From assembly GCA_002328415.1 (NCBI GenBank), contig DCXL01000002.1:204989-268988 (forward strand): a stretch of DNA of 64,000 nt. Direction: 5' to 3'. This DNA is from Micavibrio sp. UBA2137 (GTDB lineage: Bacteria; Pseudomonadota; Alphaproteobacteria; Micavibrionales; Micavibrionaceae). Position numbers and translations under genes: made by a program. Positions 8,065 to 16,523 of the stretch are shown piece after piece; position 1 is the stretch's first letter, and the number at the start of each line of letters is the position of its first letter. The notes below the pieces were generated by a model. It was not told where the DNA came from. It made no database searches and saw only the letters and a program-made list of their open reading frames with translations.

Positions 8065-9414
8065 GTGGGGAAAACACATCAATTAAATATGTGCGCGCAA
8101 GGCAAATGGAGAAGACATACCATCTTTCTTTTCCTCGTCACGTTGGGTCTTTCTTGTGTGTTATTAGCCAAGAATGCGTCAGCGCAATCACAATTGCCCA
8201 TTACACACGAAACAACAGAGTTTAAGCTTCCTGAAGTTCCAGGCTGTCCGCTCGTCTGTAAAAAGCGTCATTTTAATGAAACGGCCGTTCAAATTGAAAA
8301 CCATTTAATGGATGAGCGTATCAAACTTGAAAAATGGATGATTTCTGACCTGTTTGCTGGTGAAGTTGATGGTGTGCCAGGGATTTTACCTGCCAAGCAA
8401 TATCAGGCCGAACAAGGAAGCGCCACGCAAAGTGAGGCAACCAAACTCAAGGCCGGACTATCAGATCACCTTGTAGCAGCCGACACAGTAACCTCCGCAA
8501 GAGGGGAGATGACAGAGGCTTTGCTTGACGCCCAGGTCAGCGACCGTGTCTGTGACCGTATCTCACTTCGCGCCTATGTAAATGCAGCGCGCGAAGAAAC
8601 ACATGAAAGAGCCCACGAACTTCAAGCTGCTGGGCGAAGTACAACTTCTGGAGCGGAGGGTTCAGTCAGCGGTACGGGCCTCGTTGACTTTCAACGAACG
8701 CGCGTCGCAACTTTTGAAGATTTGTTGTGTGATAGATCAGAGGCAAATGGTGCCTTTCGCGAAAATTGTAATAGTGATGATCCTGACTTTATATCAGCTG
8801 ATGTTAACCCTGATAAATTACTAGGTCGTCCCACAGTTGACTTTACCGAGAAAGATGAAAATGAAGCGCGTAGCGTTATGACAGCTTTCATGACAAATGT
8901 ATGCGCACTTCGCCCCGTAGATTTGCCTGCAACAAATTTGCCTGAAAGTGGCTTAGCCTTTCAAATTTCCGATAATTTCGCGCAGTCTCAAATTGCAGAC
9001 ACAATGTGTGTTGATTCCTATAGTAATCTCATCGCGCTACATGCAGCAGGTGAAGCAGAAATGTCCCCTCAAATGCGTGCTCAGCTGGAGGCGGCAGGCT
9101 ACAGCGCCGATCTTATTGAACAAAATTTCGGCAATCGGCCCAGCGAGCTTGCACGCATCCTAGCAGATGTTCGCGTGCAGCTCTCAGTAGATGCACAAAT
9201 AAGCAACGCCGCATCAACAGAGCGAGATGTTTTAATTGACGAGACAGCAACAATCGCAACACAGCTCAATATTCTAAGACTTTCAAAAGAAAGCATGAAC
9301 AGACGTATTCGCAATATGGCCTATGCCATTGCGCCGGGTATAAAGGACCTTGGTGACAGGCGTTCAAACGAATACATTCAAGCCACAAGCGGCGCGAACG
9401 GAGATGATATTTAA
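8065..9414 (+). CDS. Exported T4BSS-locus protein, paralogue 1 of 4 (function unknown)
   Basis: About 449 aa. I place the start at GTG 8065 because AAAGGA sits seven bases before it and the signal peptide follows (hydrophobic core IFLFLVTLGLSCVLLA, cleavage near NASAQS). The mature protein begins with a short Cys motif (PGCPLVC), then a helical region with AKQYQAEQGSAT, KAGLSDHLVAAD and RGEMTEALLDAQV...VC. A Ser/Thr/Gly-rich linker, an LLCD...NC cysteine pair and a helical C-terminus follow. The AKQYQAEQ..AT and DH..A......G..TE signature recurs in the next gene and in weaker form in the two after it. I do not recognise the family. Its position suggests a periplasmic or surface part of the secretion machine. 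The next gene overlaps its stop by one base. Confidence 0.8.
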   Translation: MGKTHQLNMCAQGKWRRHTIFLFLVTLGLSCVLLAKNASAQSQLPITHETTEFKLPEVPGCPLVCKKRHFNETAVQIENHLMDERIKLEKWMISDLFAGEVDGVPGILPAKQYQAEQGSATQSEATKLKAGLSDHLVAADTVTSARGEMTEALLDAQVSDRVCDRISLRAYVNAAREETHERAHELQAAGRSTTSGAEGSVSGTGLVDFQRTRVATFEDLLCDRSEANGAFRENCNSDDPDFISADVNPDKLLGRPTVDFTEKDENEARSVMTAFMTNVCALRPVDLPATNLPESGLAFQISDNFAQSQIADTMCVDSYSNLIALHAAGEAEMSPQMRAQLEAAGYSADLIEQNFGNRPSELARILADVRVQLSVDAQISNAASTERDVLIDETATIATQLNILRLSKESMNRRIRNMAYAIAPGIKDLGDRRSNEYIQATSGANGDDI

Positions 9415-10652
9415 TGGGTAAGTTTATTTCATCATTAATGGCCTGCTTCGCCTTCGGTTTGCTTGTGCTTAACCCCACAACATCACACGCGCTTGTGCTA
9501 GAGGGATGCGATGCAACTGGATGCTGTATCACTTGTTGTGATCGTGGGGCACATTGTGAAACGCAAGATGAAATTGCGGAAAAATTGGATGAGGTTTTTG
9601 ATGATATTCGTGCCTTTTTCATAGAAGAGTTAATCGAAAATGAATGGCGCGGGGCAAAACAATATCAAGCTGAACAAGCCAATGCGACGGAGGCCGAAGA
9701 AACTAAGATGCGCGCGGGTATTTCAGACCATGTCTCTGCGACCGAAAACATTACTAAGGCTTCAGGTGATATTACAGAGACAATAATTGAAAGCCCAGTG
9801 AACGAAAATCTTTGCGAAGTCGCCTCAACAACAGAAAATATCTCTGATTCGGTTCATAATACAAAAGAAACAGCCGATGTCAGTGTTCAAATGGGAACTG
9901 ATTCAGCATTAGCTGTAGAAGGAACAGCGAGTGCAACTGGACCTGGAACCGCTGTCGAAGATCGCGCCGTTTTTACACTTCTCAATTACGTGTCCCCATC
10001 TGAATTTGATGGCGCGGCCTATGAGGCAGCAGGAGAGCCAAATTCAGATCCTGCACGTTGGGGTAGAGACGTTGCTCCGTTTATTCTTGACCAATATACA
10101 CTAGATTATAATCCTCTTGAAGGCAGTCTGAATGACACAACAATTGATGTACAGGCCCTGCGTAATAATCTTTTTAATTCGCCTATTCCACGTCTTAATC
10201 GTGGAAGCGTCCGCACACCAGAGGGTCGTGCAGCACTCATGGAAATTGATAAGCTTGCGTTTTTTCAAGGTCTCGCCACATACAGCTTTGATTCGATAGT
10301 GGCACTACGTAGTGAAACCGATACGCCCAACCCCGAATTATTTCGTAATGCCCTAGAAAATAGCGGTCTTACAGATGAAGGTACGATAGCAAATATCCTT
10401 GGTGAAAATGACAAGCCAAGCCTCATGGCTCAATACAAAGTTATGAGTAAGGTGCTCCCCTTCAACGTGAGTAGCTATAACGCAGAAGGCGAAACGATAG
10501 ATATTCGTCAAAAACGCGTTATGAATGAAGCACTATCGATCATGATCAAATTTGAAATTTACAAATCATTGAAACGCACATTGGCGCATGACTTTGCGAT
10601 GCATGAAATGCGTTCGAATAACTTAAATGAAATTATTAGGCAAAATCAGTAA
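9414..10652 (+). CDS. Exported T4BSS-locus protein, paralogue 2 of 4 (function unknown)
   Basis: The 412-aa product has a signal peptide (FISSLMACFAFGLLVLNP, cleavage near TTSHA). The mature N-terminus has seven cysteines in some 20 residues (EGCDATGCCITCCDRGAHC). The shared core follows: AKQYQAEQANAT, MRAGISDHVSATE, SGDITETIIESPV...LC, then a Gly/Thr linker and a helical C-terminal half. The later cysteine pair of paralogues 1, 3 and 4 is missing. The gene starts inside the stop of the previous one (TAATG), with GGAG upstream, so the two are probably translated together. No catalytic motif or membrane segment after the signal peptide was seen. The function is unknown; a disulfide-stabilised extracytoplasmic structural protein is the simplest reading. 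Confidence 0.8.
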   Translation: MGKFISSLMACFAFGLLVLNPTTSHALVLEGCDATGCCITCCDRGAHCETQDEIAEKLDEVFDDIRAFFIEELIENEWRGAKQYQAEQANATEAEETKMRAGISDHVSATENITKASGDITETIIESPVNENLCEVASTTENISDSVHNTKETADVSVQMGTDSALAVEGTASATGPGTAVEDRAVFTLLNYVSPSEFDGAAYEAAGEPNSDPARWGRDVAPFILDQYTLDYNPLEGSLNDTTIDVQALRNNLFNSPIPRLNRGSVRTPEGRAALMEIDKLAFFQGLATYSFDSIVALRSETDTPNPELFRNALENSGLTDEGTIANILGENDKPSLMAQYKVMSKVLPFNVSSYNAEGETIDIRQKRVMNEALSIMIKFEIYKSLKRTLAHDFAMHEMRSNNLNEIIRQNQ

Positions 10653-10671
10653 GGCTTAAAAGGTGAGAAAC

Positions 10672-11973
10672 ATGACAAACGTGAAAACACAATTTTCAAA
10701 ATTGCTTAAAATGGGCTTTGCCATTTTTGCCTTAACGTGTTTAAGCATTTTATCTGTAAATAAGGCAAATGCTTCTTCAGAGGATCGCGTCTGTACAGGA
10801 AGTGTTTCTGCCTGCCCAGGATGTTCTGGCTTTCACGAGGAAACACGCCGCGTTGTAAAAGAATTTATTGACGAGGATATCGAGACCCATAAAGAGTGGC
10901 TCATAAATGATTTTTGGAAAAACGCAATGCTACCTGCCCTGCAAGGTCAGGCTGAACAAGATACAGCTGACATGCTTGAATCTGTTAAACAAGAATCAAC
11001 GATTGCGACTGCAGAGGCTGAAGCGCGCAATGTCAATGAAGCGCGGGGTCATGTCACAGAAGCCATGCAAGAGGCTGTTGTTACGGACAATATGTGTCGA
11101 ACCGTTTCAACCGCAACTGACATGCTTAACGCTGAAGAAGATGCTGCCTATGTAGAGACAGTCATGGGCAATATTTCAGTACAGAGTGGTTTAGGAACAA
11201 CAGGAACTGGAACAGAAACAACTGGTAACCGTAACAGAACGATGGACACCATGTTGTGTGCTAGTGCTGATCTTATTAATACACCCTACATTCGCGAACG
11301 TTGCGAGGGCGTCGAAACAGACCAAATCGCAGCCTCTTTTACGGATGTTTTATCTGGTAACAGCCCGATTACACTTGAACCTAATGGACGCCCCACACCT
11401 GCTAGTACCACACTTCAATACATTAACAGTGTTATGGTTCCGCGCCGTCCTGATGTCACTGCAGAGCAGCTATACAGCGAAGACGGTACAGTAACAACTT
11501 CACAGATTGCCTATCAGAATCTAAGAAGTCCTTTGGCGCAGGCTTTGGTTGCCAACCGTTGTCTGAATGGAAGTTTATCCGATAGGTTCACAACCGAAGC
11601 AGAGCTTAATGACCAAATGCGTGCTTTAGCTACAGAGTATAATATTGTCTCACAAGAACGTCTTGAGCAGCTAGGTAACAGCCCGCGCGCGCAGATGGAT
11701 CTGATTATAGGCTACGTTAATAGCCCCGATAAACAAATTGAAGATAATGGCGAAAATTTAAGTGATGTAATGCGCTATGCCAGTTATTTGGAGGCCCTAC
11801 GCACATCTTATCTTTATGACATGTTGGAGGCGGCCCATTGTGAAGAAATGCTTTCTGCCATTCATGTAGCTAATTCCTATGAGCCTGTGCGTAATCAGGT
11901 CACTGATGTTGTACAAGAGGCAAACCTTCGTTATGAGAATCAAAAAGATACGACAAAGTTTGCAGGGAAATAG
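10672..11973 (+). CDS. Exported T4BSS-locus protein, paralogue 3 of 4 (function unknown)
   Basis: About 433 aa from the ATG at 10672, which has AAGG eight to ten bases upstream; a GTG three codons earlier is less well placed. The signal peptide (MGFAIFALTCLSILSV, cleavage near NKANA) is followed by cysteines in VCTGSVSACPGC. A helical segment follows with QGQAEQDTADM, EARGHVTEAMQEAVV and a conserved Cys (NMCRTVS). After a Gly/Thr-rich linker come MLCAS...RERC and NRCLNG. The layout is the same as in paralogues 1 and 2, with a diverged QAEQ motif. It lies 19 bases after paralogue 2. The function is unknown and is inferred only from co-localisation with dot/icm genes. Confidence 0.78.
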   Translation: MTNVKTQFSKLLKMGFAIFALTCLSILSVNKANASSEDRVCTGSVSACPGCSGFHEETRRVVKEFIDEDIETHKEWLINDFWKNAMLPALQGQAEQDTADMLESVKQESTIATAEAEARNVNEARGHVTEAMQEAVVTDNMCRTVSTATDMLNAEEDAAYVETVMGNISVQSGLGTTGTGTETTGNRNRTMDTMLCASADLINTPYIRERCEGVETDQIAASFTDVLSGNSPITLEPNGRPTPASTTLQYINSVMVPRRPDVTAEQLYSEDGTVTTSQIAYQNLRSPLAQALVANRCLNGSLSDRFTTEAELNDQMRALATEYNIVSQERLEQLGNSPRAQMDLIIGYVNSPDKQIEDNGENLSDVMRYASYLEALRTSYLYDMLEAAHCEEMLSAIHVANSYEPVRNQVTDVVQEANLRYENQKDTTKFAGK

Positions 11974-11982
11974 GACTATAGA

Positions 11983-13083
11983 ATGACAAATCGCTTTAAG
12001 AAAATATTTCTTTCTTCCTGCCTTATTGTTGGCCTCATCAGCATGGCTCTTCCTGCGCATGCCAATATTGCGACAGAAATTGGGGCACAAGTTGTCGGAA
12101 CACTGCAACATATGTCCGAACAAATCTCCTCTGCCGTACAAAGTGGCACACAGCAAGATTCAACCCTTACAGATGACGCTGTTGCAAAAGACACAATCAA
12201 TGAGTCCAACGAAGACGTTGTCGATACAACACTTGAAAATCAATATTCAGAACGCATTTGTAGCGATATTTCTGTCTTAAGTCTTGGCAGTAATGAACGT
12301 CGTGAGCGAACCGAAGAAGCTGAAAGCGGATTTTTTGACGGCTTAACGAGCATGGTTTACGAGAGAACAGGAAGCCTCGGCGGACTCTCGGATTCCGAAC
12401 GTGGACAAGCGCTTTCGAGTGTGAAGGCTACATTTTGTTCAACTAACGAACAGGGTGGAAATCTTGAAGGATTTTGTGATGAGCAAACTGCATCTGGCCA
12501 GCGTCGCATTAATCCCGTTTCACCCCAAAATGTTGCTGGGATAACAAATCTTGATGTCACGGGTGATAACGCCGATATTATTACCTATATGTCTAACTTT
12601 GTTGAACCAGTTAACTTTCCTGCTCCAGGAACGGGTGGCTCAAGACTTGTGGGGCCTGTTGGGCGTACAGTTGCACATAAGGCTGTAGTCCAGTCCTCAC
12701 TTGCAACGTTGCTTTCCCTCAACACCTCTTCGGAAACAGTTAATATGGACGCTGTCGAGGGCTTGTTTGATGCTATGGGTGCTTCAGATGAATTTCGTGC
12801 GCAATATTTACCAGAAGATGGGCGCTTGAGCGAAGACGGGATGTTGGAAATCATCGTCAATTTCTATGTTTCAAACCCCGAATTCTTCACAGATATGGCC
12901 ATGTCTGAAACAAATATAGAGCAGCTACGTCCCATTTTGATGGCGCAGCATTTACGTCTTGACCAGAAAATCTTGCAGCTGAGAAACCAAAGACTACGCC
13001 ATAAAGCAATGATCACTTCACTTGATGCAAATGAGCGCGCTGAAGGACCAATTTCAGAATTGGTCGATACAGTAAATCAGTAA
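11983..13083 (+). CDS. Exported T4BSS-locus protein, paralogue 4 of 4 (function unknown)
   Basis: The 366-aa product has a signal peptide (IFLSSCLIVGLISMALP, cleavage near AHA) and a TAGGA site before the ATG. It is the shortest and most diverged of the four. The N-terminal Cys cluster and the AKQYQAEQ motif are missing, but the helical region ending in ERICSDIS and the later cysteine pair (ATFCS...GFCDEQ) match the same positions in paralogues 1 and 3. The C-terminal part contains another helical stretch (AQHLRLDQKILQLRNQRLRHKA). The gene ends one base before the convergent icmT stop, so the array and the dotD-icmT block share no intergenic space. The function is unknown. Confidence 0.75.
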   Translation: MTNRFKKIFLSSCLIVGLISMALPAHANIATEIGAQVVGTLQHMSEQISSAVQSGTQQDSTLTDDAVAKDTINESNEDVVDTTLENQYSERICSDISVLSLGSNERRERTEEAESGFFDGLTSMVYERTGSLGGLSDSERGQALSSVKATFCSTNEQGGNLEGFCDEQTASGQRRINPVSPQNVAGITNLDVTGDNADIITYMSNFVEPVNFPAPGTGGSRLVGPVGRTVAHKAVVQSSLATLLSLNTSSETVNMDAVEGLFDAMGASDEFRAQYLPEDGRLSEDGMLEIIVNFYVSNPEFFTDMAMSETNIEQLRPILMAQHLRLDQKILQLRNQRLRHKAMITSLDANERAEGPISELVDTVNQ

Positions 13084-13084
13084 A

Positions 13085-13387
13085 TTACCCGTAATCTTTA
13101 AGACGACGACGTCCAATTGACATGAGCGCCGGGCGCTTACGTCCGGATAGTGTGAGGCGAAAACGGCGCATCGCCGAGCTAAATGTCAGACCATAGCGCT
13201 CAAGGATATAGAATAAGAATGTCGATACAATCGCGATAAAAAGCGTAATTAATCGCGCATAAAGTAATAGCAGGAAAAACGGAAAGGCCGCGCGCGCATC
13301 AAAGGCAAAAAAGCGCACAGGGCGCATGGAGTTACGCCAATGCCAGTTGACCTGATCCTGAATAGCTTCAATTTCTTTATTGGCCAT
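13085..13387 (-). CDS. icmT: IcmT-like small inner-membrane protein
   Basis: The 100-aa product closely follows the IcmT/TraK pattern: NWHWRNSMRPVRFFAFDARAAFP, a hydrophobic helix pair (LLLLYARLITLFIAIVSTFLFY), then LERYGLTF and a basic tail. The W..S.R..RFF.FDARAAFP segment is diagnostic of Legionella IcmT (86 aa). IcmT is a poorly understood membrane protein of the T4BSS, required for pore function and bacterial egress in Legionella. It directly follows dotB with a good AAGGG-type site and is the last gene of this minus-strand block. In Legionella icmT starts a separate operon, so this arrangement is a rearrangement. Confidence 0.9.
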   Translation of the reverse strand: MANKEIEAIQDQVNWHWRNSMRPVRFFAFDARAAFPFFLLLLYARLITLFIAIVSTFLFYILERYGLTFSSAMRRFRLTLSGRKRPALMSIGRRRLKDYG

Positions 13388-13390
13388 GAC

Positions 13391-14548
13391 CTACCCTTCA
13401 CCGCCACCAGTAAGCAGGAGATAATGTGTCTTACTAATTAAGCCTTTTTCAAAAACCTCTGTCGCAGATTTTTTCATTGATTGACCGTAAGACGGAATAA
13501 GGCGTTCAATTTCATTTGTCCATTCATCAAAATCCATATCTAAAAGCTTTTCGCGCACGGCATCTGGAAAAACCATCCATTCACGTACACCAAGACGCCC
13601 GCCATCCACTTTGGGGACAAGGCTTTGTGTGACAATCATACGAAGCGTTTCCATGAGGGCATAAGCACGTTCACCACGCTCTTCTTTTTCAAAGGAGGAA
13701 ATCATACGGCGCACGGTCGATGCCACACCCGTTGTATGTGTTGTCGTATAAACAGCATGACCTGTTTGGGCGGCCTCAATGGCCGCTGAAATTGTCTCTC
13801 TGTCACGCGCCTCGCCGACCATAATGATATTGGGCTTACGGCGCAGCGCGTTGCGCACACCTGCTTCAAAATCTGGCAAATGCCTTGGAATTTCACTTTG
13901 AGAGACAAGCGAGCGTGGCGATTTTATTGTGTCATAAGTAAATTCAATCGGCGCTTCATAAGTTAACATTTTGCCGCAGCCACCAATACGCTCAAGTAAC
14001 ATGCGGTTGCCTGCGGCAAGCAAAGTTGATTTACCAGAGCCCGTTGGGCCAGTGACAATCACCATACCCTGGCGTGGCGCCCAGTTATCTATAATTTCCT
14101 GCTCTATACCCAAGTCAGACAAGCGCGGTGGTTCAGTTGGAAGTGAACGCATTGTAATTTGTGCTGAATCACGGCCCTTCGCTTGAATGGCGGTAATGTT
14201 CACACGAAAACGAATACGGCTATATCTGTCTGGGCGTACCTCGTAAGACACATCCAAATCTTTGCCAGAGGCCAAACGTGCCATAGCGTCAGCCCCATAA
14301 ATCTTATTTAAAAATGCTGTCATATCCGAGGCATCCATAGCACGGAAAGTCGCGGGATACAGCACACCTGAAATATCATTGTAAATGGGGCGTTCTGTCT
14401 GAATAGAGATGTCGGATGTCCCCTCCTTCACACACCATGTCAGAAATGGGTCAACATCAGTTTCCTTAAAACGTGAAGGTTCATCAGGATAGATACGTCC
14501 CGCTTCATTTTCACCTTTAACAAGGGTTATCGGCTTACGGGATTCCAT
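13391..14548 (-). CDS. dotB: DotB-like secretion ATPase (VirB11/PilT class)
   Basis: The 385-aa cytoplasmic ATPase has an N-terminal domain (residues ~30-150). It is followed by Walker A GPTGSGKST (167-174), an Asp box near YEAPIEFTYD, Walker B IIMVGEARD (241-249) and a His box (TGHAVYTTTH, 262-271). The length and motifs fit DotB/TraJ, a hexameric ATPase that docks on DotO and drives assembly or substrate transfer. It overlaps the end of dotC by 22 bases and is followed three bases later by icmT, so the four genes dotD-dotC-dotB-icmT form one unit. All catalytic motifs appear intact. Confidence 0.93.
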   Translation of the reverse strand: MESRKPITLVKGENEAGRIYPDEPSRFKETDVDPFLTWCVKEGTSDISIQTERPIYNDISGVLYPATFRAMDASDMTAFLNKIYGADAMARLASGKDLDVSYEVRPDRYSRIRFRVNITAIQAKGRDSAQITMRSLPTEPPRLSDLGIEQEIIDNWAPRQGMVIVTGPTGSGKSTLLAAGNRMLLERIGGCGKMLTYEAPIEFTYDTIKSPRSLVSQSEIPRHLPDFEAGVRNALRRKPNIIMVGEARDRETISAAIEAAQTGHAVYTTTHTTGVASTVRRMISSFEKEERGERAYALMETLRMIVTQSLVPKVDGGRLGVREWMVFPDAVREKLLDMDFDEWTNEIERLIPSYGQSMKKSATEVFEKGLISKTHYLLLTGGGEG

Positions 14549-15387
14549 CGCTCTGCTCCTGGTATAAGGGCTGGTTTACCGGTGATTTCAACTGCGCGGT
14601 CGCCGACACGCATTTCGTCACCGCCGCCTGTGACACCGCGGTTCACAAGATTAGCATAGGGGGGTGTAATCATATTATAGGCAAGCAATTTACGGTATCT
14701 GACCATGCCTTCAAAATCAGCATTGAGGCGGTTAAGGTCTTGCTGGAAAATATCGTCTGCCTGTTCAAAGCCCTCTTTCCAACCTTTTGTTACAAGCTCT
14801 CTCCAAACAAGGACTTCATCAGGCGTTTTAGGTAAAAGAATGGCTGGTGGATTTGTAATTTCACCCCATTCGCGCTCAAGATATTGACGCCAAGACCGTG
14901 CAGTCGATGTGAAACGCGCATTACGATTAATGTTGAAGATTGCATCAGAGACTGCAGCTGTTTGTCCATCATTTTCAATAATCATGGCGTCCAGCGCCTC
15001 GGAAACAACAGGAGGCTCTATAAGCAAACCAGATGGTGCCTCAATCAAAAGCTGGCGAAAATCGTAAATTCTATCTAATTGGGAGGCATACCCCTCCAAT
15101 TCCTGACGTATGTAATATGTGCGGTAAGCAAGCCCGCCGCGCGCACCATAGGAAAGGGCGGCCTCTTTCACCGCCTCGCGTCTAATATCAATGGGTAGAC
15201 CATCGCCCACTTGCGTAAAACTGCTATCCAGCTTTTTCGCGCGTAATTCCTCAAGCGTTGGCGGTGGTTCACGATTTTCCTGAGCCTGTACAGGAAGAAC
15301 TAGCGCAGAAAACAGCACAGCAAAACAGACGCAAAGCGTCAGTTTAAAGGGCATTTTTTGTTGAACAGGCAAAGCGTTTTCTCTCAT
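14527..15387 (-). CDS. dotC: DotC-like outer-membrane core-complex protein without a visible lipobox
   Basis: The 286-aa product fits DotC/TraI across the whole mature protein: REAVKEAALSYGARGGLAYRT, RNARFTSTARSWRQYL, ILLPKTPDE, RELVTKGWKEGFEQAD, GMVRYRKLLAYNMITPPY and NRGVTGGGDEMRVGDRAVEITG. DotC and DotD are normally outer-membrane lipoproteins that target DotH. Here the leader (LTLCVCFAVLFSALVL) ends in PVQAQENR, which looks like a signal peptidase I site; no cysteine follows a lipobox-like LxA or LxG. The protein may therefore be a soluble periplasmic form, or the true start may differ. Overlap with dotB supports the reading frame. Confidence 0.9.
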   Translation of the reverse strand: MRENALPVQQKMPFKLTLCVCFAVLFSALVLPVQAQENREPPPTLEELRAKKLDSSFTQVGDGLPIDIRREAVKEAALSYGARGGLAYRTYYIRQELEGYASQLDRIYDFRQLLIEAPSGLLIEPPVVSEALDAMIIENDGQTAAVSDAIFNINRNARFTSTARSWRQYLEREWGEITNPPAILLPKTPDEVLVWRELVTKGWKEGFEQADDIFQQDLNRLNADFEGMVRYRKLLAYNMITPPYANLVNRGVTGGGDEMRVGDRAVEITGKPALIPGAERWNPVSR

Positions 15388-15437
15388 CTTTTCAAGTGTA
15401 TCACTTTGTATGTGACGGGGGCAATTTTGTTTAATAA

Positions 15438-15944
15438 CTACTGGTTGGGGTCGGTAATTGAGTGATAGCGCATTTCAACTGAGCGGCTGTTTGCATCAAC
15501 GACAATATCCGCCTTTGTTCCAAGTTGAAGGCCAATGGAGCGCAGCACATCAATAATCGGCTTGTTCTCCACATCAAGTGTCACAACCAGTGAATTTGGC
15601 GGAAGCTCACCTAGCTCAGAAAAGCGATAGCTTGCACGGTTGGCAACCGTTTTAATAATATCTTCAGCTGGACCAACCCAGTTAATTGTAATGCCGCGAC
15701 GCAGCTCCACGGGTACATTATCGGGCGGCGCCATAGAGGCATTGGGTGTGCGCGTTTGCTCAATAGCGGCCAGCGTTTGAAGGGCGTTTGAAGCCTTATC
15801 GGCTGCTTGGGCTAATTGCGCAGAGACTTTGTCAGGATCTGCGACAACTTGTGGTTGTTTATATTTCACAGGCATGCCTGAGCAGGCGCTGAGCAACACG
15901 ATGCTCAAAAAGGCGCTCGATAATAAAACTGTATGACGCAACAT
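15438..15944 (-). CDS. dotD: DotD-like outer-membrane lipoprotein
   Basis: The 168-aa product has a lipoprotein signal (SIVLLSAC, lipobox Cys at about residue 21). The C-terminal domain (GITINWVGPAEDIIKTVANRASYRF, VTLDVENKPIIDVLRSIGLQLG) fits the secretin-N-like fold of DotD/TraH. In the family it forms the outer-membrane ring with DotC and DotH. It is the first gene of the dotD-dotC-dotB-icmT unit, preceded by a 162-base gap with a promoter candidate. Unlike DotC it keeps a clear lipobox, so it may be the only lipid anchor of the ring. Confidence 0.88.
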   Translation of the reverse strand: MLRHTVLLSSAFLSIVLLSACSGMPVKYKQPQVVADPDKVSAQLAQAADKASNALQTLAAIEQTRTPNASMAPPDNVPVELRRGITINWVGPAEDIIKTVANRASYRFSELGELPPNSLVVTLDVENKPIIDVLRSIGLQLGTKADIVVDANSRSVEMRYHSITDPNQ

Positions 15945-16014
15945 GATAAACCTTGAATTCGCCTTGAGTGAGTTCCCTGAACAAGCAGGATTTAATTTTT
16001 ACCTAACTAAAATA

Positions 16015-16042
16015 CCTATAACAGGCGGGGTGTGACAAGCAA
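16015..16042 (-). promoter_or_regulatory. Candidate promoter for dotD-dotC-dotB-icmT
   Basis: On the minus strand TTGCTT (16037-16042) and TATAGG (16015-16020) are 16 bases apart. An alternative pair, TTGTCA with TATTTT at 18 bases, overlaps it. The transcript would have a leader of about 65 bases. Read-through from the transglycosylase gene upstream is also possible. Confidence 0.38.
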
Positions 16043-16106
16043 TCTTTTTCAATTTTATCTTATAAAATCAAATTGTTCTTGTCTTTTTACTTTGCGTTGC
16101 GAGCTT

Positions 16107-16517
16107 TTACTGTGCAATCAGCCCTTTTTGCTTCATCGCTGTAATGACTCGACGTTTATAAGCATAGCCAATAGAGGGCGTTTTTGAATGATAATGCGCA
16201 ATTGCCGTCCCAAGTGAGTTTGTACGGTTTAAGTGCGAACGCAAAATCCAAGCAGATACACCAACATTTGTGCAGGCATCATCCTTTATCCAGCGCCTTG
16301 CCTGATATTCACTTACACCCCAATAGGCGGCCAATTGTGGTATCCAGACGGTATTAATTTGCATTGGGCCAAGATCATATGTGCCATTGTCATTTGGGCC
16401 AACAGCCTGACCAACCTTGCCTCCCTCAACCTGGTGAATTCCGATAAGAACAGCTGCAGGCACATCATAAGTTTGTGCCGCCAACAAGAGACAAGTCGCC
16501 AAAACTTGGGTCATCAT
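16107..16517 (-). CDS. Small lytic transglycosylase (VirB1/SLT type)
   Basis: The 136-aa protein is essentially one transglycosylase domain after a short hydrophobic leader (MTQVLATCLLLAAQ). The catalytic Glu is probably E31 in GIHQVEGG. GPMQINTVW and AIAHYHSKTP match the usual GxxQ and AYxxG-type positions of the SLT fold. Such enzymes cut peptidoglycan glycan strands locally so that an envelope-spanning machine can pass. It lies six bases after the unknown acidic protein and upstream of dotD on the same strand, a typical place for a secretion-associated VirB1-like enzyme. Confidence 0.82.
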   Translation of the reverse strand: MMTQVLATCLLLAAQTYDVPAAVLIGIHQVEGGKVGQAVGPNDNGTYDLGPMQINTVWIPQLAAYWGVSEYQARRWIKDDACTNVGVSAWILRSHLNRTNSLGTAIAHYHSKTPSIGYAYKRRVITAMKQKGLIAQ

Positions 16518-16523
16518 GGGCGT

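Noticed and set aside
8065..13083. Naming the four exported paralogues as IcmX/TraW or VirB5
   Set aside because: The location and signal peptides would fit, but I could not match any motif to either family from memory, so the names are not supported.
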